NCBI GenBank assembly: GCA_002473085.1
Contig: DKTP01000072.1
Coordinates: forward strand, 1 to 47,822
Length of the DNA: 47,822 nt
Reading direction: 5' to 3'
Origin: Anaerolineales bacterium UBA7227
GTDB lineage: Bacteria; Chloroflexota; Anaerolineae; Anaerolineales; Villigracilaceae
Shown: one piece after another, positions 23,052 to 32,843 of the stretch
Position numbering within the stretch: position 1 is the stretch's first letter
How the letters are laid out: the number at the start of each line of letters is the position of its first letter
The notes under the pieces: generated by a model
Told to the model about the DNA's origin: nothing
Seen by the model: only the letters and a program-made list of their open reading frames with translations
Databases searched by the model: none
Position numbers and translations under genes: made by a program

Positions 23052-25127
23052 TTGCTTACACCAGTTGAAAAAATCATCTTCATCATCCTGGCGCTGACGT
23101 CGGTGGGGTTCACCTATCACGGATTCAAGACCATCGTTGACACCATCCGCAAGGGACGACCCGCGCCTGAGTTGAAGAACGTCCCTGCGAGTCTCGTCAA
23201 AGCCGCGTTCACGGTTTTTTTTCAATGCACCATCTTCAAAGCCCGCAAAGGGCTGAGCGCCATCCACATGGGACTGTTCTTCGGTCTCATCACCTACGCG
23301 TTCGTCAATCTCTTCGACGTGCTTGAAGGACTCGTCCCTGATTTCGATCTGGTCTACGGCGGCAAACACATCCCCAATGCGCCGACGGGACCGGTCAACG
23401 CCTTCAACCTCATCGCCGACGTGATGAGCGTGTTCCTGCTTGTTGCGATCACGGTTTTCTTCGTGCGTCGCTTCATTACCAAAGACAAGGCGCTTACCTT
23501 TCGCGACAACGTCCTGCTGAATCCGAAAGTCAAAGCGGGCGGACAGGCAAGAGATTCGCTCATCGTGGACGTGTTCGTCTTCATGCACGTCGTCGCGCAC
23601 GTTCTCAGCCAGGCGTTCCGCCTCACCGAAGGCGCCGATCCGTTCATGCCGTTTGCAAGTTTTCTCAATAAAATTTTCGGCGCGTCTGAAACGGGCGTAC
23701 ATGTCGCGTGGTGGATCAGTCTCGGCTGGGTGATGTTCATCATCCCGTATCTTTCGCGCAGTAAACACACACACTTTTTCATGTCGCCTATCAATCTGGG
23801 TTTGGCGAAACAAAATCCGCGCGGGCAACTCGACCCTGCGATTCCGTTGAAGGTGATTGACGGACAGAAATTCGAGCCTGGCGCGAAAGTTGTTTACGAT
23901 CTCGCCTGGACGCGCGTGATGGACGCCTACGCCTGCGTGCAATGCAATCGCTGTCAGGACGTCTGCCCTGCGAACTTTTACAATCGTCCGCTCTCCCCTT
24001 CGGCATTGGAGGTGAACAAGCGTTATCTTCTTAAGGAAGCGACCTTCGGTTCTCACCCCGACCGATTGCTGGTTCCGCTTACTGAGAGCGTGATCTCCCC
24101 TGAGGCTGTTTGGTCTTGCACAACTTGTTATGCCTGTGTCCGTGTGTGTCCTGTCGGCAACGAACCGATGGCAGATATCGTGGACATCCGCCGCCGCATG
24201 TTGATTGACGGTTACGAAATTGACAGCGGCGTGCAGAACGCGCTTCAATCGCTCGCCACCAACGGCAACTGGATGAGCAAAGGCAAACGTCTGCGCGGAC
24301 GCTGGGCGAAGGAGATGGAGTTCCCCGTCAAGAACGCGACCGAAGAACCTGTCGAGCATCTCTGGTTTGTCGGCGATACCGCTTCATTCGATGAACGCGT
24401 CATCCCGAACACGAAAATGGTCGCGCGCATTTTCAATCAGGCTGGACTCGATTTTGGGATCATGTATCAGAACGAATCCAATTCGGGCAACGACGCGCGC
24501 CGCGTGGGAGAGGAAGGTCTGTTCGAGCAACTCGTCGAGCAGAACATGGAGGCTTTCGGCAAGGCACAGTTCAAGCGGATCGTGACGACCGATCCGCACT
24601 CGTTCAACACGCTCAAAAACGAGTATCCGCAATTCGGTGGGACGTTTGAAGTGAAGCATTACACAGTGACGCTGCTCAAGTTGATCGAAGAAGGCAAACT
24701 CACCATCAAGAACAAGTTGACGAATTACAAAGTCACCTTCCACGACCCGTGCTATCTCGGCCGCTACAACGGCGGATTCACCGCTCCGCGCAAGTTGCTT
24801 GAACTGTGTGGCGTGGAATTTGTCGAAATGCCGCGCAACTGCGAGAACTCGTTCTGCTGTGGCGCGGGCGGCGGTCAAATTTGGATGGGCAAGGTCGCTC
24901 CAGGAGAACGTCCCGCCGAGAACCGAATCAAAGAAGCGTTGACCACTTTCGGTGAAGGCGCGAATGCCAAGACGCAACTCTTCATCGTCACCTGCCCCAA
25001 AGACATGATCATGTACTCCGACGCGGTCAAGACCACAGGCAACGAAGGCAAGATCGAAGTCCGCGACATCATTCAGTTGGTGGCGGAAGCCGTCGGCGTG
25101 GAAGAAGTTAGTCGAGTAGTTGAGTAG
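23052..25127 (+). CDS. Membrane ETF:quinone-type Fe-S oxidoreductase (HdrDE-like)
   Basis: This 691-residue protein fuses a NarI/HdrE-like membrane part (five helices, about 1-250) to a soluble HdrD-like part. Two ferredoxin motifs (CVQCNRCQDVCP, CTTCYACVRVCP) precede two CCG domains. The first CCG is degenerate (YQNESNSGNDARRVGEEGLF); the second keeps DPCYLGRYNG and SFCCGAGGG but ends CPKDMI. Such proteins beside etfBA act as ETF:menaquinone oxidoreductases (EtfD/EMR). The membrane histidines could bind haem b. The TTG start at 23052 is supported by GGGAGG five bases upstream. Its last residues, VSRVVE, are encoded by repeat family D. Confidence 0.88.
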   Translation: MLTPVEKIIFIILALTSVGFTYHGFKTIVDTIRKGRPAPELKNVPASLVKAAFTVFFQCTIFKARKGLSAIHMGLFFGLITYAFVNLFDVLEGLVPDFDLVYGGKHIPNAPTGPVNAFNLIADVMSVFLLVAITVFFVRRFITKDKALTFRDNVLLNPKVKAGGQARDSLIVDVFVFMHVVAHVLSQAFRLTEGADPFMPFASFLNKIFGASETGVHVAWWISLGWVMFIIPYLSRSKHTHFFMSPINLGLAKQNPRGQLDPAIPLKVIDGQKFEPGAKVVYDLAWTRVMDAYACVQCNRCQDVCPANFYNRPLSPSALEVNKRYLLKEATFGSHPDRLLVPLTESVISPEAVWSCTTCYACVRVCPVGNEPMADIVDIRRRMLIDGYEIDSGVQNALQSLATNGNWMSKGKRLRGRWAKEMEFPVKNATEEPVEHLWFVGDTASFDERVIPNTKMVARIFNQAGLDFGIMYQNESNSGNDARRVGEEGLFEQLVEQNMEAFGKAQFKRIVTTDPHSFNTLKNEYPQFGGTFEVKHYTVTLLKLIEEGKLTIKNKLTNYKVTFHDPCYLGRYNGGFTAPRKLLELCGVEFVEMPRNCENSFCCGAGGGQIWMGKVAPGERPAENRIKEALTTFGEGANAKTQLFIVTCPKDMIMYSDAVKTTGNEGKIEVRDIIQLVAEAVGVEEVSRVVE

Positions 25128-25275
25128 TCGAGTAGTCAAGTGGTCGAGTAGTCAAGTAGTTGAGTGGTCGAGTAGTCAAGTGGTCGAGTAGTCAAGTGGT
25201 CGAGTAGTCAAGTGGTCGAGTAGTCAAGTAGTTGAGTAGTTTACTGCTCTCTAATCTCTAATCATCTGCTCTCTC
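25109..25275. repeat. Tandem repeat family D array plus family C tail
   Basis: Variants of GTCGAGTAGTCAAGTGGT recur head to tail from 25109 to about 25240, and TCTCTAATCTCTAATCATCT follows to 25275. The array covers the last codons of the membrane oxidoreductase gene and the whole gap before the zinc-ribbon gene. Units are about 18 bp and abut, so this is not a CRISPR. Confidence 0.9.
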
Positions 25276-25566
25276 ATGTTCAAATGTCCCTATTGCGAGT
25301 TTAGCGGTAAGCGCTCCGAAGTCCACAACCACCTGGCGGAGAGTCATCCAGATACGTTGGGAACGCGCGTTGATGAATTTACAGGACATACATTTTTTAT
25401 CTTGACCTGTCCCGTGTGCGGCGCGAGTTATGAACAGGTCACGAAGAAAGCGCGCCGCGATCCGAATTTTGTGTCAGAATATGAATACGAGATTCGGTTG
25501 GTTGTTTTCGATCTACTTCTGTATCACCTGCAAGGCGAACATGGAGAAGGCTCGGTGGTCGAGTAG
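25276..25566 (+). CDS. Small zinc-ribbon-like protein in sHdr cluster
   Basis: The 96-residue product starts MFKCPYCEFSGKRSEVHNHL, a Cys2-His2-like finger (CPYC, then HNHLAESH). A second CPVCG pair lies at about 46-50 and a His-rich end (LYHLQGEHGEG) follows. It would bind one or two metal ions. I do not recognise a family or a role in sulfur oxidation. The ATG has no clear ribosome-binding site because repeats fill the upstream gap. The last residues, SVVE, come from a family D repeat, so the original C-terminus may have been different. Confidence 0.7.
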   Translation: MFKCPYCEFSGKRSEVHNHLAESHPDTLGTRVDEFTGHTFFILTCPVCGASYEQVTKKARRDPNFVSEYEYEIRLVVFDLLLYHLQGEHGEGSVVE

Positions 25567-25673
25567 TCCCGAATGCTTTTTGAGGGACGTATCGAGACCA
25601 CCACTAACAAAAATACTCTTGGCACATGTTGGTCTCGATACGCCGCAAAGAACAAGAGCGCGGCTACTCGACC
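25557..25673. repeat. Long inverted repeat, family D, before lbpA copy 2
   Basis: GGTCGAGTAG and CGTATCGAGACCA on the left pair with TGGTCTCGATACG (25630-25642) and CTACTCGACC (25664-25673) on the right. The outer arm overlaps the end of the zinc-ribbon gene. The middle part is imperfect. Confidence 0.85.
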
Positions 25674-25699
25674 AACGGAGATAACAAAGGAGAATAAAA

Positions 25700-26137
25700 A
25701 TGGCAACAGTTCGTGGATGTAACATCCCTGAAGACCGCTTCTATTGGGTGGAGAAACACGCGTGGGCGACGCTCGAAGCGGACGGCACGGTAAAGATTGG
25801 CATCACCGACGTGGCGCAGAATCTGGCGAAGGGCATCGTCAACGTCACGCCGAAGGAAGCGGGACGCACCGTACAGAAGGGAAAAAGCGCTGGGACGTTG
25901 GAAAGCGGCAAATGGGTGGGACCCGTTACGTCGCCGATCACAGGCGAGATCGTGGAAGTAAACGAAGCGGTGAAGATAAAACCGTCGCTGATCAACAGCG
26001 ATCCCTATGGCGAAGGCTGGTTCGTCAAACTGAAGCCGACGGATTGGGCTGGCGAATCCGCCTCACTCGTCACGGGCGAAGCGGCGGCGGCGGCGTATCA
26101 GAAGTTTATGGAAGAACAGAATCTTAATTTCGAGTGA
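25700..26137 (+). CDS. lbpA: Lipoate-binding protein LbpA, copy 2
   Basis: The 145-residue GcvH-like protein carries K71 in TLESGKWVGPVTSP, the sulfur-type lipoylation site. It keeps the usual fold strands (WATLEADGTVKIGITDVAQ) and a C-terminal helix. A good AAAGGAG site precedes the ATG. It is the most standard of the three LbpA proteins here. A single lipoate ligase downstream presumably loads all three. Different copies could serve different steps or partners, such as sulfur loading versus sHdr docking; that is inference. Confidence 0.94.
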   Translation: MATVRGCNIPEDRFYWVEKHAWATLEADGTVKIGITDVAQNLAKGIVNVTPKEAGRTVQKGKSAGTLESGKWVGPVTSPITGEIVEVNEAVKIKPSLINSDPYGEGWFVKLKPTDWAGESASLVTGEAAAAAYQKFMEEQNLNFE

Positions 26138-26210
26138 TCAGTAATCAGTAACCAGTTATCGGTTTTTGACTGAATTGGTTACTGTTCACTGATGACTGAT
26201 AACTGGTCAC
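26134..26210. repeat. Inverted repeat, family E, between lbpA copies 2 and 3
   Basis: GTGATCAGTAATCAGTAACC and onward (26134-26162) pairs with GGTTACTGTTCACTGATGAC and onward (26177-26210). It fills the gap and touches the GTG start of the next gene. Confidence 0.85.
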
Positions 26211-26211
26211 C

Positions 26212-26658
26212 GTGATTTACTACGCCTGCGACATCCCTGAAGACCTGACCTACGACATCGAACGCGATGTGTGGATTCGCTTCGACGGCGACTTTGCGAC
26301 TCTCGGCATGACCGACGTCGCGCAGACACGCTGTGGGAAGTTCGCGGCGATCAGTTTTCGGAACGTCGGCAAGAAAGTGGAGCAGGGCAAACCGCTGGCG
26401 ACAATTGAGTCCGCCAAATGGGTGGGACCGTTCCCCGCGCCGTTCGCGTGCGAGATCGTCGAGACAAACGAAGCGGGTTTTGCGAGGGATATTCTGCTCG
26501 CCAACAAAGACCCGTACGGAATCGGTTGGCTCGTCAAAGTGAGACCTACGAATCTCGAAGCGGAATCTAGCCACCTTGTCACAGGCGAAGCGGCGGCGGA
26601 AAAATATAAAGAGAGAATCGTAGAGTTGAAGGTCAACTGCCTGAGGTGTGTTGACTGA
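26212..26658 (+). CDS. lbpA: Lipoate-binding protein LbpA, copy 3
   Basis: This 148-residue GcvH-like protein carries K69 in TIESAKWVGPFPAP; Ser-Ala replaces the Ser-Gly of the other copies. It starts with GTG at 26212 directly after an inverted repeat, with no ribosome-binding site I can see, so its yield may be low or tied to the repeat hairpin. The C-terminus ends NCLRCVD, again with two Cys as in copy 1, which may be a metal or disulfide site. Lipoate ligase follows 61 bp downstream. Confidence 0.9.
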   Translation: MIYYACDIPEDLTYDIERDVWIRFDGDFATLGMTDVAQTRCGKFAAISFRNVGKKVEQGKPLATIESAKWVGPFPAPFACEIVETNEAGFARDILLANKDPYGIGWLVKVRPTNLEAESSHLVTGEAAAEKYKERIVELKVNCLRCVD

Positions 26659-26693
26659 CCTGTCTACGTGTGTACTTGTTTACCTGTGTACGT
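26652..26693. repeat. Repeat family F before the lipoate ligase gene
   Basis: GACTGACCTGTCTACGTGTG and TACTTGTTTACCTGTGTACG follow the lbpA stop. The reverse-complement style recurs at 29563-29600 (GTAGACACGTACACAGGTAC). Confidence 0.75.
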
Positions 26694-26719
26694 TATCCCC
26701 GACCCAAAGGAGTCTCCCA

Positions 26720-27805
26720 ATGTCCAAAAGAATCCGCTTGCTCTATATGGAAGGCGTCTCGCCGCTCCGCTCGCAGACCGTTTACCACGCGGTCGGATAT
26801 GCGATGAAGGCGGACACGCCCAACACCATCATCATGGTCTCGCCGAATGGACCGTATGTATCCATTGGCTATCATCAGGACATCCAAAAAGAAGTTGATT
26901 TGGATTACTGCGAAAAGCATAACCTGCCCGTCTATCGGCGCGAAGTGGGCGGCGGCGCGGTTTTTTTGGATAACGGTCAACTCTTTACGCAGTGGATCTT
27001 CCACAAGGAAGATTTGCCCGCCACGTTGGAAGAACGCTTCAAACTGTATATTGACCCGTTGGTGGCAACCTATCAGGAACTTGGCATCCCCGCCAACCAT
27101 CGTCCCATCAACGATGTGCATGTCAATGGCAAGAAGATCGGCGGGACGGGCGCGGCGCAGATGGGCATTGCCGAGGTTCTCGTCGGCAGTTTGATGTACA
27201 CCTTCGATAAGAAAACCATGTCGCAGGTGTTGAAAGTCCCTTCGGAAAAAATGCGCGACAAGATTTTTGAATCGCTTGAAGCCTACATGACCACTATGAC
27301 TGAACAACTCGGCTCCACGCCTGACCGCGCCAAGGTCAAAGACCTATACATGAAGAAAGTCTCTGAAGCGTTGGGCGCAGAAGTGTACGAAGGCGAATGG
27401 ACCGAGGAAGAAGAAGCCATGGCGCAGGAAATTGACGCGCGCTTCGTCTCTGACGAATGGCTGTATCAAAAGGGTCAACTCAAACAGCAGGGCGTGAGAA
27501 TTCATCAGGACGTTCATATCGTCGAAGCGGCGTTCAAGTCGCAGGGCGGTCTGATCCGCATCATCGCCCGCTTGCGCGAAGGCCGTATTGACGATGTCGC
27601 CATCTCAGGCGATTTCACCCTCCTCCCCGTCTTTGCGCTCGGCGCGCTCGAACAATCCCTGCGCGGAGTCGCCGCCACGCCAGAGAATCTCAAATCGAAA
27701 ATCGAAGAAGCGTATTACCGCCTCAACATCCAATCGCCTGGCGTCACGCCCGCCGATTTCGCAACGGCAATTATGAACGCGGTTACGCCGCCGCAACCCG
27801 CGTAA
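26720..27805 (+). CDS. Lipoate-protein ligase with fused accessory domain, sLpl(AB)-like
   Basis: The 361-residue enzyme has the LplA catalytic domain: RREVGGGAVFLDNGQLF at about 73-89 and NDVHVNGKKIGGTGAAQ with the conserved lysine near 139. An LplB-like accessory domain follows at about 255-355 (IVEAAFKSQGGLIRIIARL). It activates lipoate or octanoate with ATP and attaches it to LbpA lysines. The sulfur-oxidation type sLpl(AB) has this AB fusion and sits next to lbpA, as here. The partner radical-SAM lipoyl synthases LipS1 and LipS2 are not in this window. I start at 26720, where AAAGGAG precedes the ATG. Confidence 0.92.
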   Translation: MSKRIRLLYMEGVSPLRSQTVYHAVGYAMKADTPNTIIMVSPNGPYVSIGYHQDIQKEVDLDYCEKHNLPVYRREVGGGAVFLDNGQLFTQWIFHKEDLPATLEERFKLYIDPLVATYQELGIPANHRPINDVHVNGKKIGGTGAAQMGIAEVLVGSLMYTFDKKTMSQVLKVPSEKMRDKIFESLEAYMTTMTEQLGSTPDRAKVKDLYMKKVSEALGAEVYEGEWTEEEEAMAQEIDARFVSDEWLYQKGQLKQQGVRIHQDVHIVEAAFKSQGGLIRIIARLREGRIDDVAISGDFTLLPVFALGALEQSLRGVAATPENLKSKIEEAYYRLNIQSPGVTPADFATAIMNAVTPPQPA

Positions 27806-27812
27806 AAAAATT

Positions 27813-27920
27813 AACCGTGAAACGCTAAGAACGCAAAGAATTTTTAAAGGTTTTCTTAGCGACCTTTGCGTGCTTCGCGGTTCAAAGGCTTTCATCCTTC
27901 ATAATTCATCCTTCATCCTT
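27813..27920. repeat. Inverted repeat family G plus family H run
   Basis: AACCGTGAAACGCTAAGAAC and onward pairs with TTCTTAGCGACCTTTGCGTG and onward (27853-27882). Then TTCATCCTTCATAATTCATC and onward runs up to the next ATG, leaving no Shine-Dalgarno site. Confidence 0.85.
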
Positions 27921-29558
<1,638 letters not shown>

Positions 29559-29562
29559 AGAA

Positions 29563-29647
29563 AGTAGACACGTACACAGGTACACACGTAGACACGTAAC
29601 TCGTATCTCGTATCTCGTAACTGACACCTGACACTTGGAACTTGAGA
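29563..29647. repeat. Repeat families F and B before the molybdoenzyme gene
   Basis: GTAGACACGTACACAGGTAC and onward, CTCGTATCTCGTATCTCGTA and CTGACACCTGACACTTGGAA follow one another. Three repeat types abut in one gap of 108 bp. Confidence 0.85.
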
Positions 29648-29666
29648 CCATGGAACCCGACATCCT

Positions 29667-32600
29667 ATGAAAAAAATCCCTCAGACCTCCGCAGGCGCCG
29701 CCGTCCCGCAATTCGCGGCCTCCGACCGCAAACCCATCAAACTGACCGAAGTCATCCATCCCGACGGGCGTATCAGTCAATACCCGCCTCCCGAAGTATG
29801 GGACGATTGGACGGAATGGGACGGTAAGGAATGGCCCAAGCGCGTGGCAAGGAATTACACCCTTGTGCCGACCGTGTGCTTCAACTGCGAATCCGCCTGC
29901 GGACTGCTCGCCTACGTGGACAAAGGCACCTACGAGATTCGCAAGTTCGAAGGCAACCCCGTCCACCCTGGTTCGCGTGGACGTAACTGCGCCAAGGGAC
30001 CCGCGACTCATAACCAAGTATATGATCCTGAGAGAATCTTGTATCCGCTCAAGAGAGTCGGCAAGCGCGGCGAAGGCAAATGGGAACGCATCACATGGGA
30101 GCAGACGCTGACCGAGATCGCGGAGAAAATGCGCGAGAGCAAGAAACGCCGCCCGAATGGGATCGTCTATCACGTCGGTCGCCCAGGCGAAGACGGATAC
30201 ACCAACCGCGTCGTGCAGACCTGGGGCATGGACGGTCACAACAGCCACACCAATATCTGCTCATCGTCGGCGCGCGCGGGCTACAACTTCTGGATCGGGC
30301 AAGATCGTCCCAGCCCTGATTATGCCAACGCGCGCGTCATCCTGCTGATTTCAAGTCACCTCGAAACGGGACATTACTTCAACCCGCACGCGCAGCGCAT
30401 TATCGAAGCCAAAACCGACGGCGCAAAACTCATCACCTTCGACCCGCGTCTGAGCAACACCGCGTCCATGAGCGATGTCTGGATGCCCACCTACCCTGGC
30501 AGTGAAAATACAATTCTGCTTTCGATTGCAAATTATCTGATTCAAAATAATTTGTACAACAAAGACTTCATGCGCAAATGGGTCAATTGGAAGGAAACAC
30601 TGAAAGCCGTCGCCGATGGAAAACTATCAGTAAACAGCGACCAGTTAGCAGCGGAGATTCGAAGCGCGCTCGCGTCATCCGACCCTTCGACAGGCTCAGG
30701 GCAACGCCTGACACCTGAAACCTGGAACTTGAAACTTTTCCCACTCTTCGACCTCCTCCTCAAAGATTTATATTCCGAATACACCTTCGAACGCGCCGCG
30801 CAAGAATCCGAAGCGCCGATCGAGCGCATTCAAGAAACGGCGCGACTCGTTGCGAATTGCGAAGGCAAACTTGCCACGCACGTGTGGCGTTCTGCGAGTG
30901 TTGGAAACCTGGGCGGATGGCAAGTGGCGCGTTGTTTATTCTTCCTCAATGTGCTGACGGGAAGCGTGGGCAACAAGGGCGGCACATCCATGACCAACTG
31001 GAATAAATTTGTGCCGAAGCCGTTCAAAGGCGCGCCTGCCCCCGAAACGTGGAACGAACTACACTACCCCATCGAATATCCGCTCGCGCATTATGAGATG
31101 TCGATTCTTTTGCCGCACATGCTCGAAGAAGGGCGCGGCGATATTGACGTGTACTTTACGCGCGTCTACAACCCGATGTGGGTCAACCCCGATGGCTTCA
31201 TGTGGCTCAAAGCGCTCAAGGATGAAGACTCGAAGATCAAGTGTTATGTCGCGCTCACGCCCACATGGAATGAAACCGCATGGTTCGCCGATTATGTCCT
31301 GCCCACGGGTCACGGACCCGAACGTCACGACCTGATGAGTCAGGAAACCCATTCGTGTCAATGGATCGCCTTCCGCCAACCTGTGCGCCGCGTGGCGATG
31401 GAACGCGCGGGCATCAAGGTTGATTTCACCTATCAAGCCAACCCTGGCGAAGTGTGGGAAGAGAACGAGTTCTGGATTCAACTCTCCGTAAAGATGGATC
31501 CCGACGGCTCGCTCGGCATTCGTCAGTGGTTTGAGTCGCCGTATCGCAAGGGCGAGATCATCACGGTGGATGAATACTATCAATGGATTTTCGAGAACTC
31601 CGTGCCTGGTCTGCCCGAAGCCGCCGCAAAAGAAGGATTGACTCCGCTGGCATACATGCGCAAGTACGGAGTCTTTGAAGTGAAAAAAGAAAATTATGTT
31701 CCGTTTGAAAAGGTAATTGGTAATTGGGGAAATGGTAATTTCACGCAAGATCAATTACCAATTGCCAATTACCAGTTAGATGCCCACGACCGCGTTTTCA
31801 AAGATGATCACGTTGTCGGCGTAAACATTGACGGCGAAGTAAAGGCGGGCTTCGATACGCCGTCGAAGAAACTCGAATTCTTCAGCGACACGCTTGCCAA
31901 TTGGGGCTGGGGCGAAAAAGAAAATGTGATTCCGTGGGCAGTGAAGAGTCATGTTCATCAGGAAAATATTAGCCGTGAAAAAGGCGAGATGATTTTGCTT
32001 CCCAATTTCAGATTGCCAACTCTGATTCACACACGCAGCGCAAACGCCAAATGGCTGTATGAGATCTCGCACAAGAATCCGATATGGATGAATCCCGAAG
32101 ACGCGGGACGCCTCGGGCTCGAAACAGGCGACCTCGCCAAAGTAGAAACCGAAATTGGTCACTTCGTGGATACGGTTTGGGTGACAGAAGGGATCAAGCC
32201 TGGCATTATCGCCATTAGTCATCACTTGGGACGCTGGCGCTTGAACGAAGATAAAGGCGTGAGCAAAGGCTCATCGAATCTCGTTGAACTGCACGACGAC
32301 GGCAAAGGCGGTTTCCTCATGCGCGTCCTTCACGGCGCGAAAGCATGGGAATCCTCCGACCCAGACACGAGTCGCATCTGGTGGAGCAACGTCGGCGTGA
32401 ATCAAAACCTCGCCCACGCCGTCCACCCCGACCCGATCAGCGGAGTCCACTGTTGGCTGCAAAAAGTGTACAAGGTCAGCAAAGCCGAAGCGGGCGAAAA
32501 AGCGGGCGACCTGTTCGTGGATACGAATAAATCCATGGAAGTGTATCGTCGCTGGCTGGCGATGACCCGCCCCGCCGACAAAGTCAGCCCCGACGGCACG

Positions 32601-32669
32601 CGTCGCCCATACTGGCTGGCGCGTCCACTGAAACCGACGACGGACGCGTATCAATTGCCGAAGAAATAG
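29667..32669 (+). CDS. Molybdopterin oxidoreductase, SoeA-like (probable sulfite dehydrogenase)
   Basis: The 1000-residue catalytic subunit has an N-terminal [4Fe-4S] site (C71, C74, C78, C108) and a likely molybdenum ligand C198 in HTNICSSSARAG. The molybdopterin domains follow, and the C-terminal MoCo-binding domain begins near 780. There is no twin-arginine signal, so it works in the cytoplasm. Together with the fused Fe-S/NrfD subunit it resembles SoeABC, which oxidises sulfite to sulfate with quinone as acceptor. Close relatives reduce polysulfide or thiosulfate, so the call leans on the sHdr context. Three stretches (about 319-330, 338-356 and 682-704) look repeat-derived and probably sit in surface loops. 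Confidence 0.85.
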   Translation: MKKIPQTSAGAAVPQFAASDRKPIKLTEVIHPDGRISQYPPPEVWDDWTEWDGKEWPKRVARNYTLVPTVCFNCESACGLLAYVDKGTYEIRKFEGNPVHPGSRGRNCAKGPATHNQVYDPERILYPLKRVGKRGEGKWERITWEQTLTEIAEKMRESKKRRPNGIVYHVGRPGEDGYTNRVVQTWGMDGHNSHTNICSSSARAGYNFWIGQDRPSPDYANARVILLISSHLETGHYFNPHAQRIIEAKTDGAKLITFDPRLSNTASMSDVWMPTYPGSENTILLSIANYLIQNNLYNKDFMRKWVNWKETLKAVADGKLSVNSDQLAAEIRSALASSDPSTGSGQRLTPETWNLKLFPLFDLLLKDLYSEYTFERAAQESEAPIERIQETARLVANCEGKLATHVWRSASVGNLGGWQVARCLFFLNVLTGSVGNKGGTSMTNWNKFVPKPFKGAPAPETWNELHYPIEYPLAHYEMSILLPHMLEEGRGDIDVYFTRVYNPMWVNPDGFMWLKALKDEDSKIKCYVALTPTWNETAWFADYVLPTGHGPERHDLMSQETHSCQWIAFRQPVRRVAMERAGIKVDFTYQANPGEVWEENEFWIQLSVKMDPDGSLGIRQWFESPYRKGEIITVDEYYQWIFENSVPGLPEAAAKEGLTPLAYMRKYGVFEVKKENYVPFEKVIGNWGNGNFTQDQLPIANYQLDAHDRVFKDDHVVGVNIDGEVKAGFDTPSKKLEFFSDTLANWGWGEKENVIPWAVKSHVHQENISREKGEMILLPNFRLPTLIHTRSANAKWLYEISHKNPIWMNPEDAGRLGLETGDLAKVETEIGHFVDTVWVTEGIKPGIIAISHHLGRWRLNEDKGVSKGSSNLVELHDDGKGGFLMRVLHGAKAWESSDPDTSRIWWSNVGVNQNLAHAVHPDPISGVHCWLQKVYKVSKAEAGEKAGDLFVDTNKSMEVYRRWLAMTRPADKVSPDGTRRPYWLARPLKPTTDAYQLPKK
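30681..30735. repeat. Repeat insert in the molybdoenzyme gene (site 1)
   Basis: GACCCTTCGACAGGCTCAGG, a well-known type of bacterial repeat, is followed by family B (GCCTGACACCTGAAACCTGG). Both are in frame and encode about residues 338-356. A family E-like stretch (CTATCAGTAAACAGCGACCA) lies just upstream at about 30625-30650. Confidence 0.75.
31712..31778. repeat. Inverted repeat family A insert in the molybdoenzyme gene (site 2)
   Basis: GGTAATTGGTAATTGG (31712-31727) and CAATTACCAATTGCCAATTA and onward (31752-31778) form both arms of the family A hairpin inside the reading frame. They encode about residues 682-704, including VIGNWGNGNF and QLPIANYQL. Confidence 0.85.
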
Positions 32670-32693
32670 CCCGCAGGGCTTCGTAGGAATAGC

Positions 32694-32789
32694 GCGGGGA
32701 CTCGTCCCCGCCGCGGCGCCCACCCGACGCCAACGCCCGCGACGCGCATCCACCCTCCCCGCCGCGGCGCCCACCCGACGCGAACGCCC
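32694..32789. repeat. GC hairpin and two direct repeats after the sHdr/Soe cluster
   Basis: GCGGGGA and TCCCCGC (32694-32711) form a tight hairpin 24 bases after the molybdoenzyme stop, a possible end of the cluster transcript. Two 33-bp direct repeats starting CCCCGCCGCGGCGCCCACCC lie at 32706-32738 and 32757-32789, 51 bp apart and differing at few positions. Confidence 0.8.
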
Positions 32790-32843
32790 ATGACCGCCTC
32801 GCCCGCTGCCCCTGAGTCTCGAAGCGGAAAGAGAGAAGACGCA

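Noticed and set aside
25109..25240. A CRISPR-like regular repeat
   Set aside because: Units of about 18 bp abut with no spacers and vary in sequence; no cas genes are present.
14952..26658. Reading the LbpA proteins as glycine-cleavage GcvH
   Set aside because: No gcvT or gcvP lies near, the lysine motif is ESGKWxGP or ESAKWVGP, and the neighbours are sHdr and lipoate ligase genes.
29642..29671. A tiny open frame ATGGAACCCGACATCCTATGA before the molybdoenzyme gene
   Set aside because: Six codons overlapping the next start, with no ribosome site; possible coupling but too little to support a gene.
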